Shown here one piece after another: positions 1 to 8,332 of a stretch of 36,896 nucleotides of DNA (position 1 is the first letter of the stretch; each line of letters opens with the position of its first letter). The DNA is taken from the NCBI RefSeq assembly GCF_004104075.1, contig NZ_QOVK01000033.1:1-36896 (forward strand), in the 5' to 3' direction. The translations under genes and the position numbers were made by a program. The DNA comes from Leeuwenhoekiella polynyae. Lineage in GTDB: Bacteria; Bacteroidota; Bacteroidia; Flavobacteriales; Flavobacteriaceae. The notes below the pieces were generated by a model. It was not told the DNA's origin. It worked only from the letters and a program-made list of their open reading frames with translations, and searched no databases.

Positions 1-600
1 AAAGAATACCTATTAAAATGTCAGCACCGGCCTACTTTTTAGATCCGTAGTAAAACAAGTGAAGCCTGCAGCGCGGGGCAGTGGAGGCCTGCATCCGACG
101 AGTGGAACGAGAGGAATGCACAGGCGCAGCGGTTTGCTATCCGCACGATAAAGGATTTGCGTAGTTTTCAAGGATGTAAAAATAAGCCTAGATTTTTTTG
201 GTTCGTTTTTTCATCGATGGAAATCGCAGATTCACGAAGTCCCGTACAATATATACGCTGAGTAAAAAATGAACAGAAATATAAATAGAAGTTCAAGTTT
301 ATTCAAACGTAAGTACCGGCCTATTAGGAGGTTCTCGTTAAATTTGCAGAGAACGAGCGTAGCAGGCGGTTCTGTCTGAGAGCAGCGGCCGAGTTAAGCG
401 TATGCAGCGGAGTGAACAAAAAATTTAGAGAAGCTCATGTAAGCCTAGCGTTTTTGGTTTCTTTTTTGGGCGATGCAAACCGACAGAGGTTCACGAACTC
501 CAATATCAGTATCAGATAGGGAGCTAAAAAAGAAAGGGAATATGAATTGAAGTTTTTAATACTATTCTTTACTCACGTGATTAGTATTTCACAAGAACTC
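1..600. repeat. Gene-free stretch with two degenerate repeat blocks
   Basis: No credible coding sequence is visible in either strand. Two blocks, about 26-260 and 314-510, share the same ordered landmarks: ACCGGCCTA at the left end, an AAGCCTAG word followed by a TTTTTGGTT run in the middle, and a TTCACGAA word near the right end. The sequence between landmarks has drifted. They look like old copies of a dispersed intergenic element that I recognise in style from flavobacterial genomes but cannot name. The left copy may be cut by the window edge. Confidence 0.5.
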
Positions 601-603
601 ATG

Positions 604-1919
604 AACCTTCTATCCCTCGTTCCCGCACGATTGCATCGCGTGCGTTTTACATACCAGCTCCTCCTACGACCCTAAAAAAGAAGTCCGGGTGGAAGGCTGG
701 GGATGAGGAGAAGAGTTCCAAGGTCTCACATCCCAAGTCTCACCGAAAACGAAAAACCACAGCCACAAAGCCAATTTGAACGGTAAACACTATTCCTTCC
801 AAAAATCAGCTCCCTTCTCCAGAGGGAGAAGGGTTGGGGATGAGGAGAATACTTTTCACAGCTCAACTCTCACTTTAAAATATCCGCAATACTGAATACG
901 AAATACCCAACAAGCCACAATTCCTCTCGAACCCTCATTATTCCCCGTTCCCGCGCGATTGCATCGCGAGTGCCTTTATGAACCAACTCCCGCTCCGACC
1001 CTAAAAAAGAAGTCAGGGTGGAAGGCTGGGGATGAGGAGAATAGTTCCAACGTCTCACATCCCACCAAGTCTCACCGAAAACAAAAAACCACAGCCCACA
1101 AAGACAATTTGAACGGTAAACACTATTCCTTCCAAAAATCAGCTCCCTTCTCCAGAGGGAGAAGGGTTGGGGATGAGGAGAAAACTTCTCACAGCTCAAC
1201 TCCCACTTTAAAATATTCGCAATACTGAATACGAAATACCCAACAAGCCACAATTCCTCTCGAACCCTCATTATTCCCCGTTCCCGCACGATTGCATCGC
1301 GTGCGTTTTTAAATACCAGCTCCTCCTACGACCCTAAAAAAGAAGTCCGGGTGGAAGGTTGGGGATGAGGAGAATAGTTCCAACGTCTCACATCCCAGTC
1401 TCACCGAAAACGAAAAACCACAGCCCACAAAGACAATTTGAACGGTAAACACTATTCCTTCCAAAAATCAGCTCCCTTCTCCAGAGGGAGAAGGGTTGGG
1501 GATGAGGAGAATACATCTCAACTCCCACTTTAAAATATTCGCAATACTGAATACGAAATACCCAACAAGCCACAATTCCTCTCGAACCCTCATTATTCCC
1601 CGCTCCCGCACTATTGCATCGCGTGCGTTTTTAAATACCAGCTCCTCCTACGACCCTAAAAAAGAAGTCAGGGTGGAAGGCTGGGGATGAGGAGAATAGT
1701 TCCAACGTCTCACATCCCAAGTCTCGCCGAAAACGAAAAACTACAGCCACAAAGCCAAATTGAACGGTAAACACTATTCCTTCCAAAAATTAGCTCCCTT
1801 CTCCAGAGGGAGAAGGGTTGGGGATGAGGAGAATACAGCTCAACTCCCACTTTAAAAAATCCGCAATACTAAACACGAAATACACAACAAGCAATAATCC
1901 CTCTCGAACCCTCATTATC
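604..1919. repeat. Four-copy tandem array of a 322-333 bp unit
   Basis: Four consecutive units are nearly identical. The word CGAACCCTCATTAT falls at 928, 1261, 1583 and 1905, giving spacings of 333, 322 and 322 bp, and the first unit begins near 604. Each unit has two parts. Part A holds a palindrome CGCACG-N9-CGTGCG (624-644, 1285-1305, variants at 953 and 1607) and a GGTGGAAGGCTGGGGATGAG stretch. Part B holds a hairpin CCCTTCTCC/GGAGAAGGG (812-833 and equivalents) followed by GGTTGGGGATGAGGAG. Open frames over the array (for example 870-1289 minus) only reflect the repeats and are not called as genes. Confidence 0.9.
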
Positions 1920-2006
1920 AATTTCATAAATAACACTATATAAATCACTTACGCTTGACAAAGTCAGAATAATACACTAATTTAAAGGACTCAAATTCAA
2001 AAGGCT

Positions 2007-2846
2007 ATGGCAAAACCAACATCAAACCTCGGGAATTTTAAAGGTACCATTGACGGAATTACGTATTACACCTTAAATGGCGAATGGGTATGCCGAAAAA
2101 CGGCGCCACCTGCTAAAGAACAAATTCAAAACGATCCCCACTTTAAAGCGGTTAGAAAAAACAATAAAGAGTTGGGCGGTGCTTCCTCATATGCCAAAGC
2201 CATCCGAATAGGGCTTTTACCCGACTTGGAAGATTTTAAGGACCATTCCTTTAATAACCGACTCACAAGCCGTTGTCTTAAAATATGCAAAGCAGGTAGG
2301 GGACCAAAAGGGGAGCGCAATGTGAACGCGTGCAATGCTCCCAATCAACTTGTTGGTTTGGATTTGAACACACAAAACAGCCTCTCAGACAGACTGCGAT
2401 TTCAGCCGAAGCTGATACAAAACCCAACAAGTGTTTTGATCTCGCTTTCCGGATTAAAAAAGCAGCATTTAAAAATACCCAATTCAGCCAGTCATTTTCA
2501 ATTGCTAATGATTCGCAATAACGTTTCCCCATATACATATAACAAAAAGCAGCAGAAATACACTTCAGATACACCACCAGAAGAATTGCCTAATCTCGTG
2601 ATGCCAACTCCTCCGATACCACTTGATAAAATTCCGACTCCGCTGGAATTTAATATTCCGTTTTATAATGAACATCTTTACACGTGGGCGTATTTAGAGG
2701 ATCCTTATCCGATATTTACAATGAAAGATGTTGCTAAAAAAACCGCGCATACCATCTGGTTGGGAATTCGTTTTGGTTTAAAAATCAATGATGAATTAGA
2801 AGCATTTGCTACCCATAATGCGATGCAATGCATTGCGGTTTATTGA
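2007..2846 (+). CDS. Conserved hypothetical protein of the KGTI-G-IT-Y family
   Basis: 279-residue soluble-looking protein with no signal peptide or membrane segment. The first 100 residues (GNFKGTIDGITYY near residue 8, then KTAPPAKEQIQNDPHFKAVR and NNKELGGASSYAKAIR) match my memory of a recurrent Bacteroidota family whose members start with KGTIGGITFY, then an ARxKGG segment and an R-NN-EFG segment. These often occur as several paralogues per genome, sometimes near mobile or prophage DNA. The C-terminal two thirds are not recognised. No function is known to me. It sits alone between two repeat-rich stretches. A TTG at 1955 followed 20 bases later by TAATTTAA is a weak possible promoter. The family call is from memory and moderately sure; the reading frame is well supported. 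Confidence 0.75.
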   Translation: MAKPTSNLGNFKGTIDGITYYTLNGEWVCRKTAPPAKEQIQNDPHFKAVRKNNKELGGASSYAKAIRIGLLPDLEDFKDHSFNNRLTSRCLKICKAGRGPKGERNVNACNAPNQLVGLDLNTQNSLSDRLRFQPKLIQNPTSVLISLSGLKKQHLKIPNSASHFQLLMIRNNVSPYTYNKKQQKYTSDTPPEELPNLVMPTPPIPLDKIPTPLEFNIPFYNEHLYTWAYLEDPYPIFTMKDVAKKTAHTIWLGIRFGLKINDELEAFATHNAMQCIAVY

Positions 2847-3100
2847 TCAAAACCGTTTTATAGTACTTCACAAAGCATTCTTCAACCATAATTTATCCAT
2901 AGTTCACCCGTAAATCAGCCGGGGTTTACCCGTGTATAAGCCCATTTAACCCCTACAATAAGACACATCAACCACTCATCAAATACGTCTGACAAGTACA
3001 TAGCATATAAAGAATATTAAACGTAAAACTGTTTTTTTAGTTTTAATCGTAAGTGATTTTAAGGTCGAAATGACTTTACGTAAAAAAGACCGGACTTTAA

Positions 3101-3147
3101 GTGAATGATACGAAGTACCAACGCAGTATAATTTGTATCGAAAAGTC
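3101..3147 (+). repeat. 47-bp dispersed repeat, copy 1
   Basis: Begins GTGAATGATACGAAGT and ends ATTTGTATCGAAAAGTC. It differs from the copy at 3418-3464 only in a short central patch (ACC versus GTT). It has an internal partial symmetry, GATACGAAGT against TTTGTATC, suggesting a stem-loop in RNA. Confidence 0.85.
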
Positions 3148-3417
3148 TTTATAGAAACCAACAGCATCTCGACTGCGCTCGATGTGACAATCATCTGACA
3201 GACGGCTAGAATCCTAATCCCTAAGCTTTGGAACCAGATGCCTGAAAAAACGAAAAAGCCCAATCCCTGAGAATCGCATATTTGAAAAATTCCGGGTCCT
3301 TGTATGGAATACGTAAATTTTGAGCAGTCAGTTCAAAGCAGCTTTTTAACACCTGAGAAATCGCAACAGTCACTCAAAGATTATTTTACGATAATAATTA
3401 GTAGAACCGGAGTTGGA

Positions 3418-3464
3418 GTGAATGATACGAAGTGTTAACGCAGTATAATTTGTATCGAAAAGTC
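3418..3464 (+). repeat. 47-bp dispersed repeat, copy 2
   Basis: Second copy of the 3101-3147 repeat in the same orientation, 317 bp downstream. It is followed by a CGACAAGCTCAAGGTGACA-type tail, while copy 1 is followed by a CTCGACTGCGCTCGATGTGACA-type tail. Confidence 0.85.
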
Positions 3465-3682
3465 ATGGTGACATATCGATTCCACTTCGACAAGCTCAAG
3501 GTGACACGCTCAACGTGACAGTTGGATGAGATCCTGAAACCAGTTCAGGATGACGTTGACAGATAAATGAAAATAAAAGTGTTAGAATGCGCCTATTATT
3601 ACACTTTTGTTCTATAATTTTCTGCGTTGTTTTAAAAGTTTTGTGCAGCCTTTATTTGTTTCTTTTTTATCAAGTTTGTTAT

Positions 3683-4321
3683 ATGACCAGATGTACACTA
3701 ATTTTAATGTTGCTATTCTACCAAGTAGCCATTTGTCAAACATTTGTCGAAGATGTTGAGAAAGTAGAAAATGTTGTGATAACATATAAAGTTGATAGTA
3801 TCGGCAAACGATATGATGTCAAGATAAATAGTGATTTGACTACCTATCACAACGTAGGTTGGCAAAAGGGATGTCTAGAACATTTTATGAATGGCAAACT
3901 CAAACATCCAATGAGGATGCTAAATGAAGAATGGAGAGCCGTATATTATTTTGTAAATCCAAAGTACAGAACTAGTTCTCTCAAAAGTGAAGACATACAA
4001 AGATGTAAGCAGTTTAGAAAAGGTGAATTTAAATATGTTCAAGCAGCCTATAATCGAACGCGTATCTTAAGAAGAAGAAAACGACAGATTGAAAAGAGAG
4101 GATATAAAGATCAACGTCAAGTTTATAAAATAGATTGGATCGATGATAACAAATATGTTTTAACAACACTTAAACTTCCTTTGGATAAAGACAAAGAAAA
4201 AATAGGAAACCGTATTGATGTTGAGATTATTGAAATACTGGAGGACAATTCATATTTATACCGTTCATCTTCATCAGACAGTGATAAACTTGTGTTTGGA
4301 GTTATTAAAAAGGTAAATTAG
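3683..4321 (+). CDS. Secreted hypothetical protein (orphan)
   Basis: The frame is open from an ATG at 3587 (244 residues), but the ATG at 3683 gives a textbook signal peptide (MTRCTLILMLLFYQVAICQ, then TFVEDVEK) and a 212-residue precursor, so I prefer it. The extra 32 residues are hydrophobic and would make a second membrane segment. The mature protein is basic in the middle (RILRRRKRQIEKRGYKDQR), with no cysteine pair or catalytic motif that I recognise, and ends in a beta-like segment (NRIDVEIIEILEDNSYLY). Base composition is noticeably more AT-rich than the core genes further right, and its neighbours are repeats, which fits accessory or horizontally acquired DNA. Function unknown. Confidence 0.65.
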   Translation: MTRCTLILMLLFYQVAICQTFVEDVEKVENVVITYKVDSIGKRYDVKINSDLTTYHNVGWQKGCLEHFMNGKLKHPMRMLNEEWRAVYYFVNPKYRTSSLKSEDIQRCKQFRKGEFKYVQAAYNRTRILRRRKRQIEKRGYKDQRQVYKIDWIDDNKYVLTTLKLPLDKDKEKIGNRIDVEIIEILEDNSYLYRSSSSDSDKLVFGVIKKVN

Positions 4322-4467
4322 ATCTGTAATTATATCAAATAGCACTCAAAAGTACTATTATTCTAATAGTATTAAATGTTCTATAATTTACATTATGTAA
4401 AATAGAATTATTAAAGAGGTATACTGGGTTCAAAAATAAGTCTGAACCAGTTTACCCCTTCACACGT

Positions 4468-5310
4468 TTATTGCTCCTCCGGTACAACAACCGTTGTTTC
4501 GGTTTCTGAAAGGGCTCCAAAATAACCCAGGACTTCGGGATCCCAATTCGTGATCGGATTGGCCGGAGCGATTCCACCTCCGGAAAGTACATCAACTAAA
4601 GTTCGGTAATAATCAAAAGTAATGCGGTCTACTTGTTGCAACCTCACATGTAACGTATCTCCGGGTGCTAACCGATGCGGAAATTCATAATCCTGCACAT
4701 TGCCATCGGTGAATTTATCGCGTAACAACCAGAAATTGGTGTCGCGAGTTCCGTCATCATCGGTTTCTTCATCATCCCTAAACACATATTCTTCACCATT
4801 CACCAAGACCTGCAGGCGGTAATAATTGGCTACATCAGGTGGATCCTTAAAATATGCGATGGCATAATAACCTGCTTCCTGAAATATAGAGGCCTTTTTA
4901 TAGCCTACCTGAATCGAGTCTAATGCGATGGATTCAGCAGGTATCCTGCTCGTAGCAGAATAGGACGTCCCGTCTAAAGCAACGTCTAACGTATAAGCTA
5001 CCCCGCGCTGCCCGCGTAGGTGAGCAGTTTGATAGACACCCGGACTCGTTTGGGTAAGTACTTCGGTTATGCCTTCATCACTCGTAATACGCACGTTTGC
5101 ATGTTCTTCCACAGGAAAGTTGTTGGTATCGTAAAAAGCCACGCTTCTACTAATGCGTACGGTGTACGGTCCTTGACCATCACTGATAAAACCTGCTATA
5201 ACAAGCTGAGGCTCTTGGGTATCCAGATCGAGTTCGATCACTTCTTCACAAGAAACAAACAGGACACAAAGTAAAAGACCGGTTCTTAATAGTGCACGAG
5301 TAGTTTTCAT
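4468..5310 (-). CDS. DUF4249 family outer-membrane-associated lipoprotein
   Basis: 280 residues from the ATG at 5310. The frame stays open upstream into the receptor gene, but only this start gives a lipoprotein signal (MKTTRALLRTGLLLCVLFVSC, lipidated Cys at 21). The body shows the DUF4249 pattern: EEVIELDLD, then LVIAGFISDGQGPYTVRISRS, VRITSDEG, and a late DRITFDYYRTL segment. DUF4249 proteins are small beta-rich lipoproteins typically encoded directly after a TonB-dependent receptor in Bacteroidota; a substrate-capture or surface role is presumed but not proven. Here only one base separates it from the receptor's stop codon, so the two are surely co-transcribed. No terminator of note follows; a bulged hairpin near 4425-4456 is weak. 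Confidence 0.88.
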   Translation of the reverse strand: MKTTRALLRTGLLLCVLFVSCEEVIELDLDTQEPQLVIAGFISDGQGPYTVRISRSVAFYDTNNFPVEEHANVRITSDEGITEVLTQTSPGVYQTAHLRGQRGVAYTLDVALDGTSYSATSRIPAESIALDSIQVGYKKASIFQEAGYYAIAYFKDPPDVANYYRLQVLVNGEEYVFRDDEETDDDGTRDTNFWLLRDKFTDGNVQDYEFPHRLAPGDTLHVRLQQVDRITFDYYRTLVDVLSGGGIAPANPITNWDPEVLGYFGALSETETTVVVPEEQ

Positions 5311-5311
5311 C

Positions 5312-7675
5312 TTAATTGAATTTAAAATTCCACGAAACAGCTGGGAAAAAACTGAATAAGGAGAGTTTGACGGCTTCGGTTCGGTTGGGGTCATTTTCGG
5401 CTTCTTTAAAATTGATTTGATACGCATTCTTTCTGCCATACGCATTGTATAAGGAAAAGGTGGTACTCATCTCCCACTTTTTGGTCTTTTTAATGCTTCG
5501 GGTTGCTCCGAGATCTAAACGGTGATACGCCGGGAATCGGTTGGCATTCCGCGTATCGTAGAGGTTTACCACTTCGTCATCTACCTCATATTTCCCTACA
5601 GGAAAGGTAACGGCATTTCCCGTACGATAGGCAAATGTAGCCGATAAGGACCACTTGGGACTCAACTGATACATTCCTACCAAAGAAAGATCGTGCGTAC
5701 GATCCCAACTTGCGGGATACGGATTTCCGGTATCGATACCGTCAAATTTACGTTCGGTTTTAGACCAGGTATAACTCAACCATCCGGTAAAGCGCCCAAG
5801 GTTTTTCTTGAAATAAAACTCGGCTCCATACGACCAGCCTTTACCAAACAACAACTGAGATTCTACATTTTCATTGAAGATCAGTTCAGCTCCGGTGCGG
5901 TAATCGATCTGATTTTGCATGCCTTTGTAATACACTTCCACTGAAGTTTCAAAAGTATTGTTCTTAAAATTTCGGTAATAGCCTAAGGCATACTGATCAG
6001 AAAGCTGTGGTTTTACGTTATTGCTACTGGGAATCCACAGGTCTATGGGAGTTCCACTGGTCGAATTGGAGATCAAATGCAAATACTGCCGGTTGCGGTT
6101 GTACGATGCCTTGATCGAACTCGCTTCAGAAAGCAGATAGGTAAGCCCTACCCTGGGTTCAAAACCCCCATAGGTTTTTACAAATTCACCGGAATCATAA
6201 GTTGTGGTACTGGCTATATCTCCCTCGGCATCGTACGTGAAAATAGCTCCGGGGCCGGTTTGTGCAAACCACGAATAGCGGAGTCCGAAATTGGCACGCA
6301 GGTTATCGGTAATCTCTTGTTCATCAGAGAGGTAAACTCCGGCTTCCCAGGCATACTTTTTCTGAAGCAATAAATCATTCACATTAGCATTGGCTTCACT
6401 TCTAATTTCTCCCGGAACAAAATGATGTCGGGTCGCATTCCAGCCAAATTGCACGGTATTAGAGTTATTCCAATAATACTTATAATCTTGTTTAAGGCTA
6501 AAATCTTCAATAGCCGATTCAATACTGAAGCCGTTATTTTGCCCCTCATCCCCTCCTATTTCAACCCGGTAGTTGTAATCACTATAGAGCACCGTAGTGT
6601 TTGAGAATAGTTTATCGTTAAAAAGATGATTCCAGCGTAAGGTTGCTGTGGTATTTCCCCAGTCAAAACCAAACTCATCACTAAACCCAAACTGGTCTCT
6701 CCCAAAATACCCCGAAAGATAAATCCGGTCGTTAGCGCCTATTTTATAGTTGGCTTTTGCATTAAAATCATAAAAATAAAGCGACGTATTGCGGGTATCT
6801 TCATCATTAGATAATTTTAAAAATAAATCCAAATAGGTACGCCTGCCAGAAAGCATAAACGAACCTTTATCTTTTACAATAGGCGCCTCTATAGTGAGTC
6901 GGGAAGCAATAGTACCAATTCCTCCGGAAGCAGAAAAACCTTTGTTATTCCCGTTATTCATCTGTACATCCATCACCGAAGAGGCTCTGCCTCCATAGTT
7001 TGCAGGAATGTGTCCTTTGTACAACGTGAGGTCTTTGATCGCATCCGAATTGAATACCGAAAATAAACCCAACATATGTGAGGCATTGTAAACAGGAGCT
7101 TCATCCAAAAGAATGAGGTTTTGCCCGGCACTCCCCCCACGCACAAAAAAACCACTCCCTACTTCATTGGCTTTAATACCCGGTAACAATTGTATGGTTT
7201 TTAGCACATCTTTCTCACCAAACAAAACCGGCACTTTAGCAATCTCCTGCATATTGAGCGTATTGGCACTCATTTGAGTAGAGGTCACATTCAGATCTTT
7301 TTTCTTAGACGAAATAACCACTTCCTGTAAAGAGGTTGATTCCGGAATTAATTCGATGTGCAATTCTCTATTATCTGTAAACTCGATTCGCTGTTCTTGA
7401 GTGGTATAGCCCACGTAACTGATGCTTAGCGTATAGCTACCCTGAGGCACGGTAATGGAATAAAAACCATACGCATTCGTAGTGCCACCGGTTTCTAGTT
7501 CTTTGATCCAAACACTGGCACCTGGCAGTTCTTCTCCGTTTTTAGCATCGGTAATGCTACCGCTTAGCGTATAAGTCTCCTGAGCAGTTATCCCCATACT
7601 ACTGAATAAAAAAAGAAAAAGGAGAGAAAGCAACATGGAATTACTGCCTGGAGCAGGCCTTAGATAAATCTGCAT
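5312..7675 (-). CDS. TonB-dependent receptor with carboxypeptidase-like regulatory domain
   Basis: 787 residues. A signal peptide ends at about residue 31 (LFLFLFSSMGITAQ); the Met at residue 14 (7636) is an equally good start. Residues about 35-115 form a CarboxypepD_reg-like domain (LSGSITDAKNGEELPGASV, TTNAYGFYSITVPQGSY). About 140-240 is the plug (LLPGIKANEVGSGFFVRGGS, then LLDEAPVYNASHMLGLFS and YKGHIPANYGGR). The rest is a beta-barrel ending FFPAVSWNFKFN. It would import an unknown ligand across the outer membrane using TonB energy. It leads a two-gene minus-strand operon with the DUF4249 lipoprotein. It is not a SusC/SusD pair and no sugar enzymes flank it, so polysaccharide uptake is not implied. 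Confidence 0.92.
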   Translation of the reverse strand: MQIYLRPAPGSNSMLLSLLFLFLFSSMGITAQETYTLSGSITDAKNGEELPGASVWIKELETGGTTNAYGFYSITVPQGSYTLSISYVGYTTQEQRIEFTDNRELHIELIPESTSLQEVVISSKKKDLNVTSTQMSANTLNMQEIAKVPVLFGEKDVLKTIQLLPGIKANEVGSGFFVRGGSAGQNLILLDEAPVYNASHMLGLFSVFNSDAIKDLTLYKGHIPANYGGRASSVMDVQMNNGNNKGFSASGGIGTIASRLTIEAPIVKDKGSFMLSGRRTYLDLFLKLSNDEDTRNTSLYFYDFNAKANYKIGANDRIYLSGYFGRDQFGFSDEFGFDWGNTTATLRWNHLFNDKLFSNTTVLYSDYNYRVEIGGDEGQNNGFSIESAIEDFSLKQDYKYYWNNSNTVQFGWNATRHHFVPGEIRSEANANVNDLLLQKKYAWEAGVYLSDEQEITDNLRANFGLRYSWFAQTGPGAIFTYDAEGDIASTTTYDSGEFVKTYGGFEPRVGLTYLLSEASSIKASYNRNRQYLHLISNSTSGTPIDLWIPSSNNVKPQLSDQYALGYYRNFKNNTFETSVEVYYKGMQNQIDYRTGAELIFNENVESQLLFGKGWSYGAEFYFKKNLGRFTGWLSYTWSKTERKFDGIDTGNPYPASWDRTHDLSLVGMYQLSPKWSLSATFAYRTGNAVTFPVGKYEVDDEVVNLYDTRNANRFPAYHRLDLGATRSIKKTKKWEMSTTFSLYNAYGRKNAYQINFKEAENDPNRTEAVKLSLFSFFPAVSWNFKFN

Positions 7676-8152
7676 TATAGATAGTTGATTGATTTATTAT
7701 AAAGACGGTTCTATTTTGCAAATGTTGTATTTTTTTTAAAAATTTGGCTAGAATGCCCCACGCTGCAACAAGCAAACAACTTAAAGTAAACTACCTCGGG
7801 GCAAGCCTGTCTGCCGACAAAGGCAGGCCCACGAGGCATTCGTTAGCAACAAATTTTCAATTTCGAGGCAAGCCTCGGGGTATTAAACCCTTTGTCGGCG
7901 CCAATAAACGGGTTATAAAAATTATTTTTTTAGGACTCTGGCTAAAGATCTTTTAAATGCACCCAGGCAGTATGCTATAGTTTTCTTAAAATAATAGGAA
8001 TTAACCCTAGACTTAAGAATCCTTAAAAACTGATTTTGTAATTTATATAAAAATATTTTTAAAGCAACCTTAAGGGTACTTAAGAACGACTTTTTACTTC
8101 GGGGTGAATAAGCTTGTAAACCTCGATTAGCGTGTAACCAAAAAAATCAGTT
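7676..8152. other. Intergenic stretch between receptor and small membrane protein
   Basis: It contains the upstream region of the minus-strand receptor operon, the 124-bp repeat at 7785-7908, and an AT-rich segment with several CTTAAG-type words (about 8011-8092, including ACCTTAAGGGT and TACTTAAG). Those words could be operator half-sites or chance in AT-rich DNA. The plus-strand open frame 7744-7956 lies over the repeat and is not credible. Confidence 0.5.
7785..7908 (+). repeat. 124-bp dispersed direct repeat, copy 1
   Basis: It runs from AGTAAACTACCTCGGGGC to GGCGCCAATAAA and is nearly identical to 29946-30068 in the same orientation. Internal symmetries are CGAGGC-AA-GCCTCG at 7864-7877 and GCCTGTCTGCC facing GGCAGGC, so the RNA or single strand would fold into several stems. 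The differences from copy 2 are a few substitutions and one indel (TTTGTCGGCG versus TTTGCGGCG). Confidence 0.92.
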
Positions 8153-8332
8153 ATGAATTACCGAATTAAAATTTTCCTAATAACATTTTTAGCCGTGCTT
8201 ATCTTTGTATTTGGCTTCTACTATCTGGACACCCACAAACTTGTAAATTCACTCAAGCTTGGAGCCATTGGAGGGATTGTAGTAGGTACTATAGCTTCCT
8301 TATTAGTGCCCTTTGTGGTGAAGAAACGCTAG
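8153..8332 (+). CDS. Small two-helix membrane protein, 59 residues
   Basis: ATG at 8153, TAG at 8330-8332. The protein starts MNYRIKIFLITFLAVLIFV and has two hydrophobic segments: about residues 6-24, and 38-55 (LGAIGGIVVGTIASLLVPFV). A short polar turn (LDTHKLVNSLK) lies between them and a basic tail VKKR closes it. The codon pattern is clean and the positive-inside charges are consistent with both ends in the cytoplasm. It stands alone on the plus strand, apart from the minus-strand genes on either side. The GIVVGTIASL segment with its glycines could mediate helix packing. Function unknown; I recognise no named family. Confidence 0.65.
   Translation: MNYRIKIFLITFLAVLIFVFGFYYLDTHKLVNSLKLGAIGGIVVGTIASLLVPFVVKKR

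Larger units (their letters stand above)
2847..3586. other. Long intergenic stretch with dispersed repeats
   Basis: No gene is supported here; the minus-strand open frame over 2979-3263 runs through repeat sequence. Two 47-bp repeats lie at 3101 and 3418, each followed by GA-rich intergenic words of a type common in flavobacteria (CTCGACTGCGCTCGATGTGACA-like near 3166, and CACTTCGACAAGCTCAAGGTGACA-like near 3482). These look like dispersed noncoding elements, not decayed genes. Confidence 0.6.

Noticed and set aside
870-1289. 139-residue minus-strand open frame, and plus-strand frames at 959-1228 and 1496-1690
   Set aside because: They lie across the tandem repeat and their translations simply repeat with the unit (for example ERGIMRVREELWLVGYFVFSIA twice). 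Three frames on both strands are open at once, which is composition, not coding.
604-1919. CRISPR array
   Set aside because: The repeat unit is over 320 bp and is nearly identical throughout, with no short-repeat/unique-spacer alternation, and no cas genes are near.
4425-4456. Terminator after the DUF4249 gene
   Set aside because: ACTGGGTTCA/TGAACCAGT forms a stem with a bulge, but no T run follows on the minus strand; too weak to call.
5312-7675. SusC/SusD polysaccharide utilisation locus
   Set aside because: The partner is DUF4249, not SusD, and no glycoside hydrolases, sulfatases or lyases are nearby.
7744-7956. 70-residue plus-strand open frame
   Set aside because: It overlaps the 124-bp dispersed repeat, has no recognisable product, and its counterpart at 29946 does not preserve the frame because of the indel near the end.
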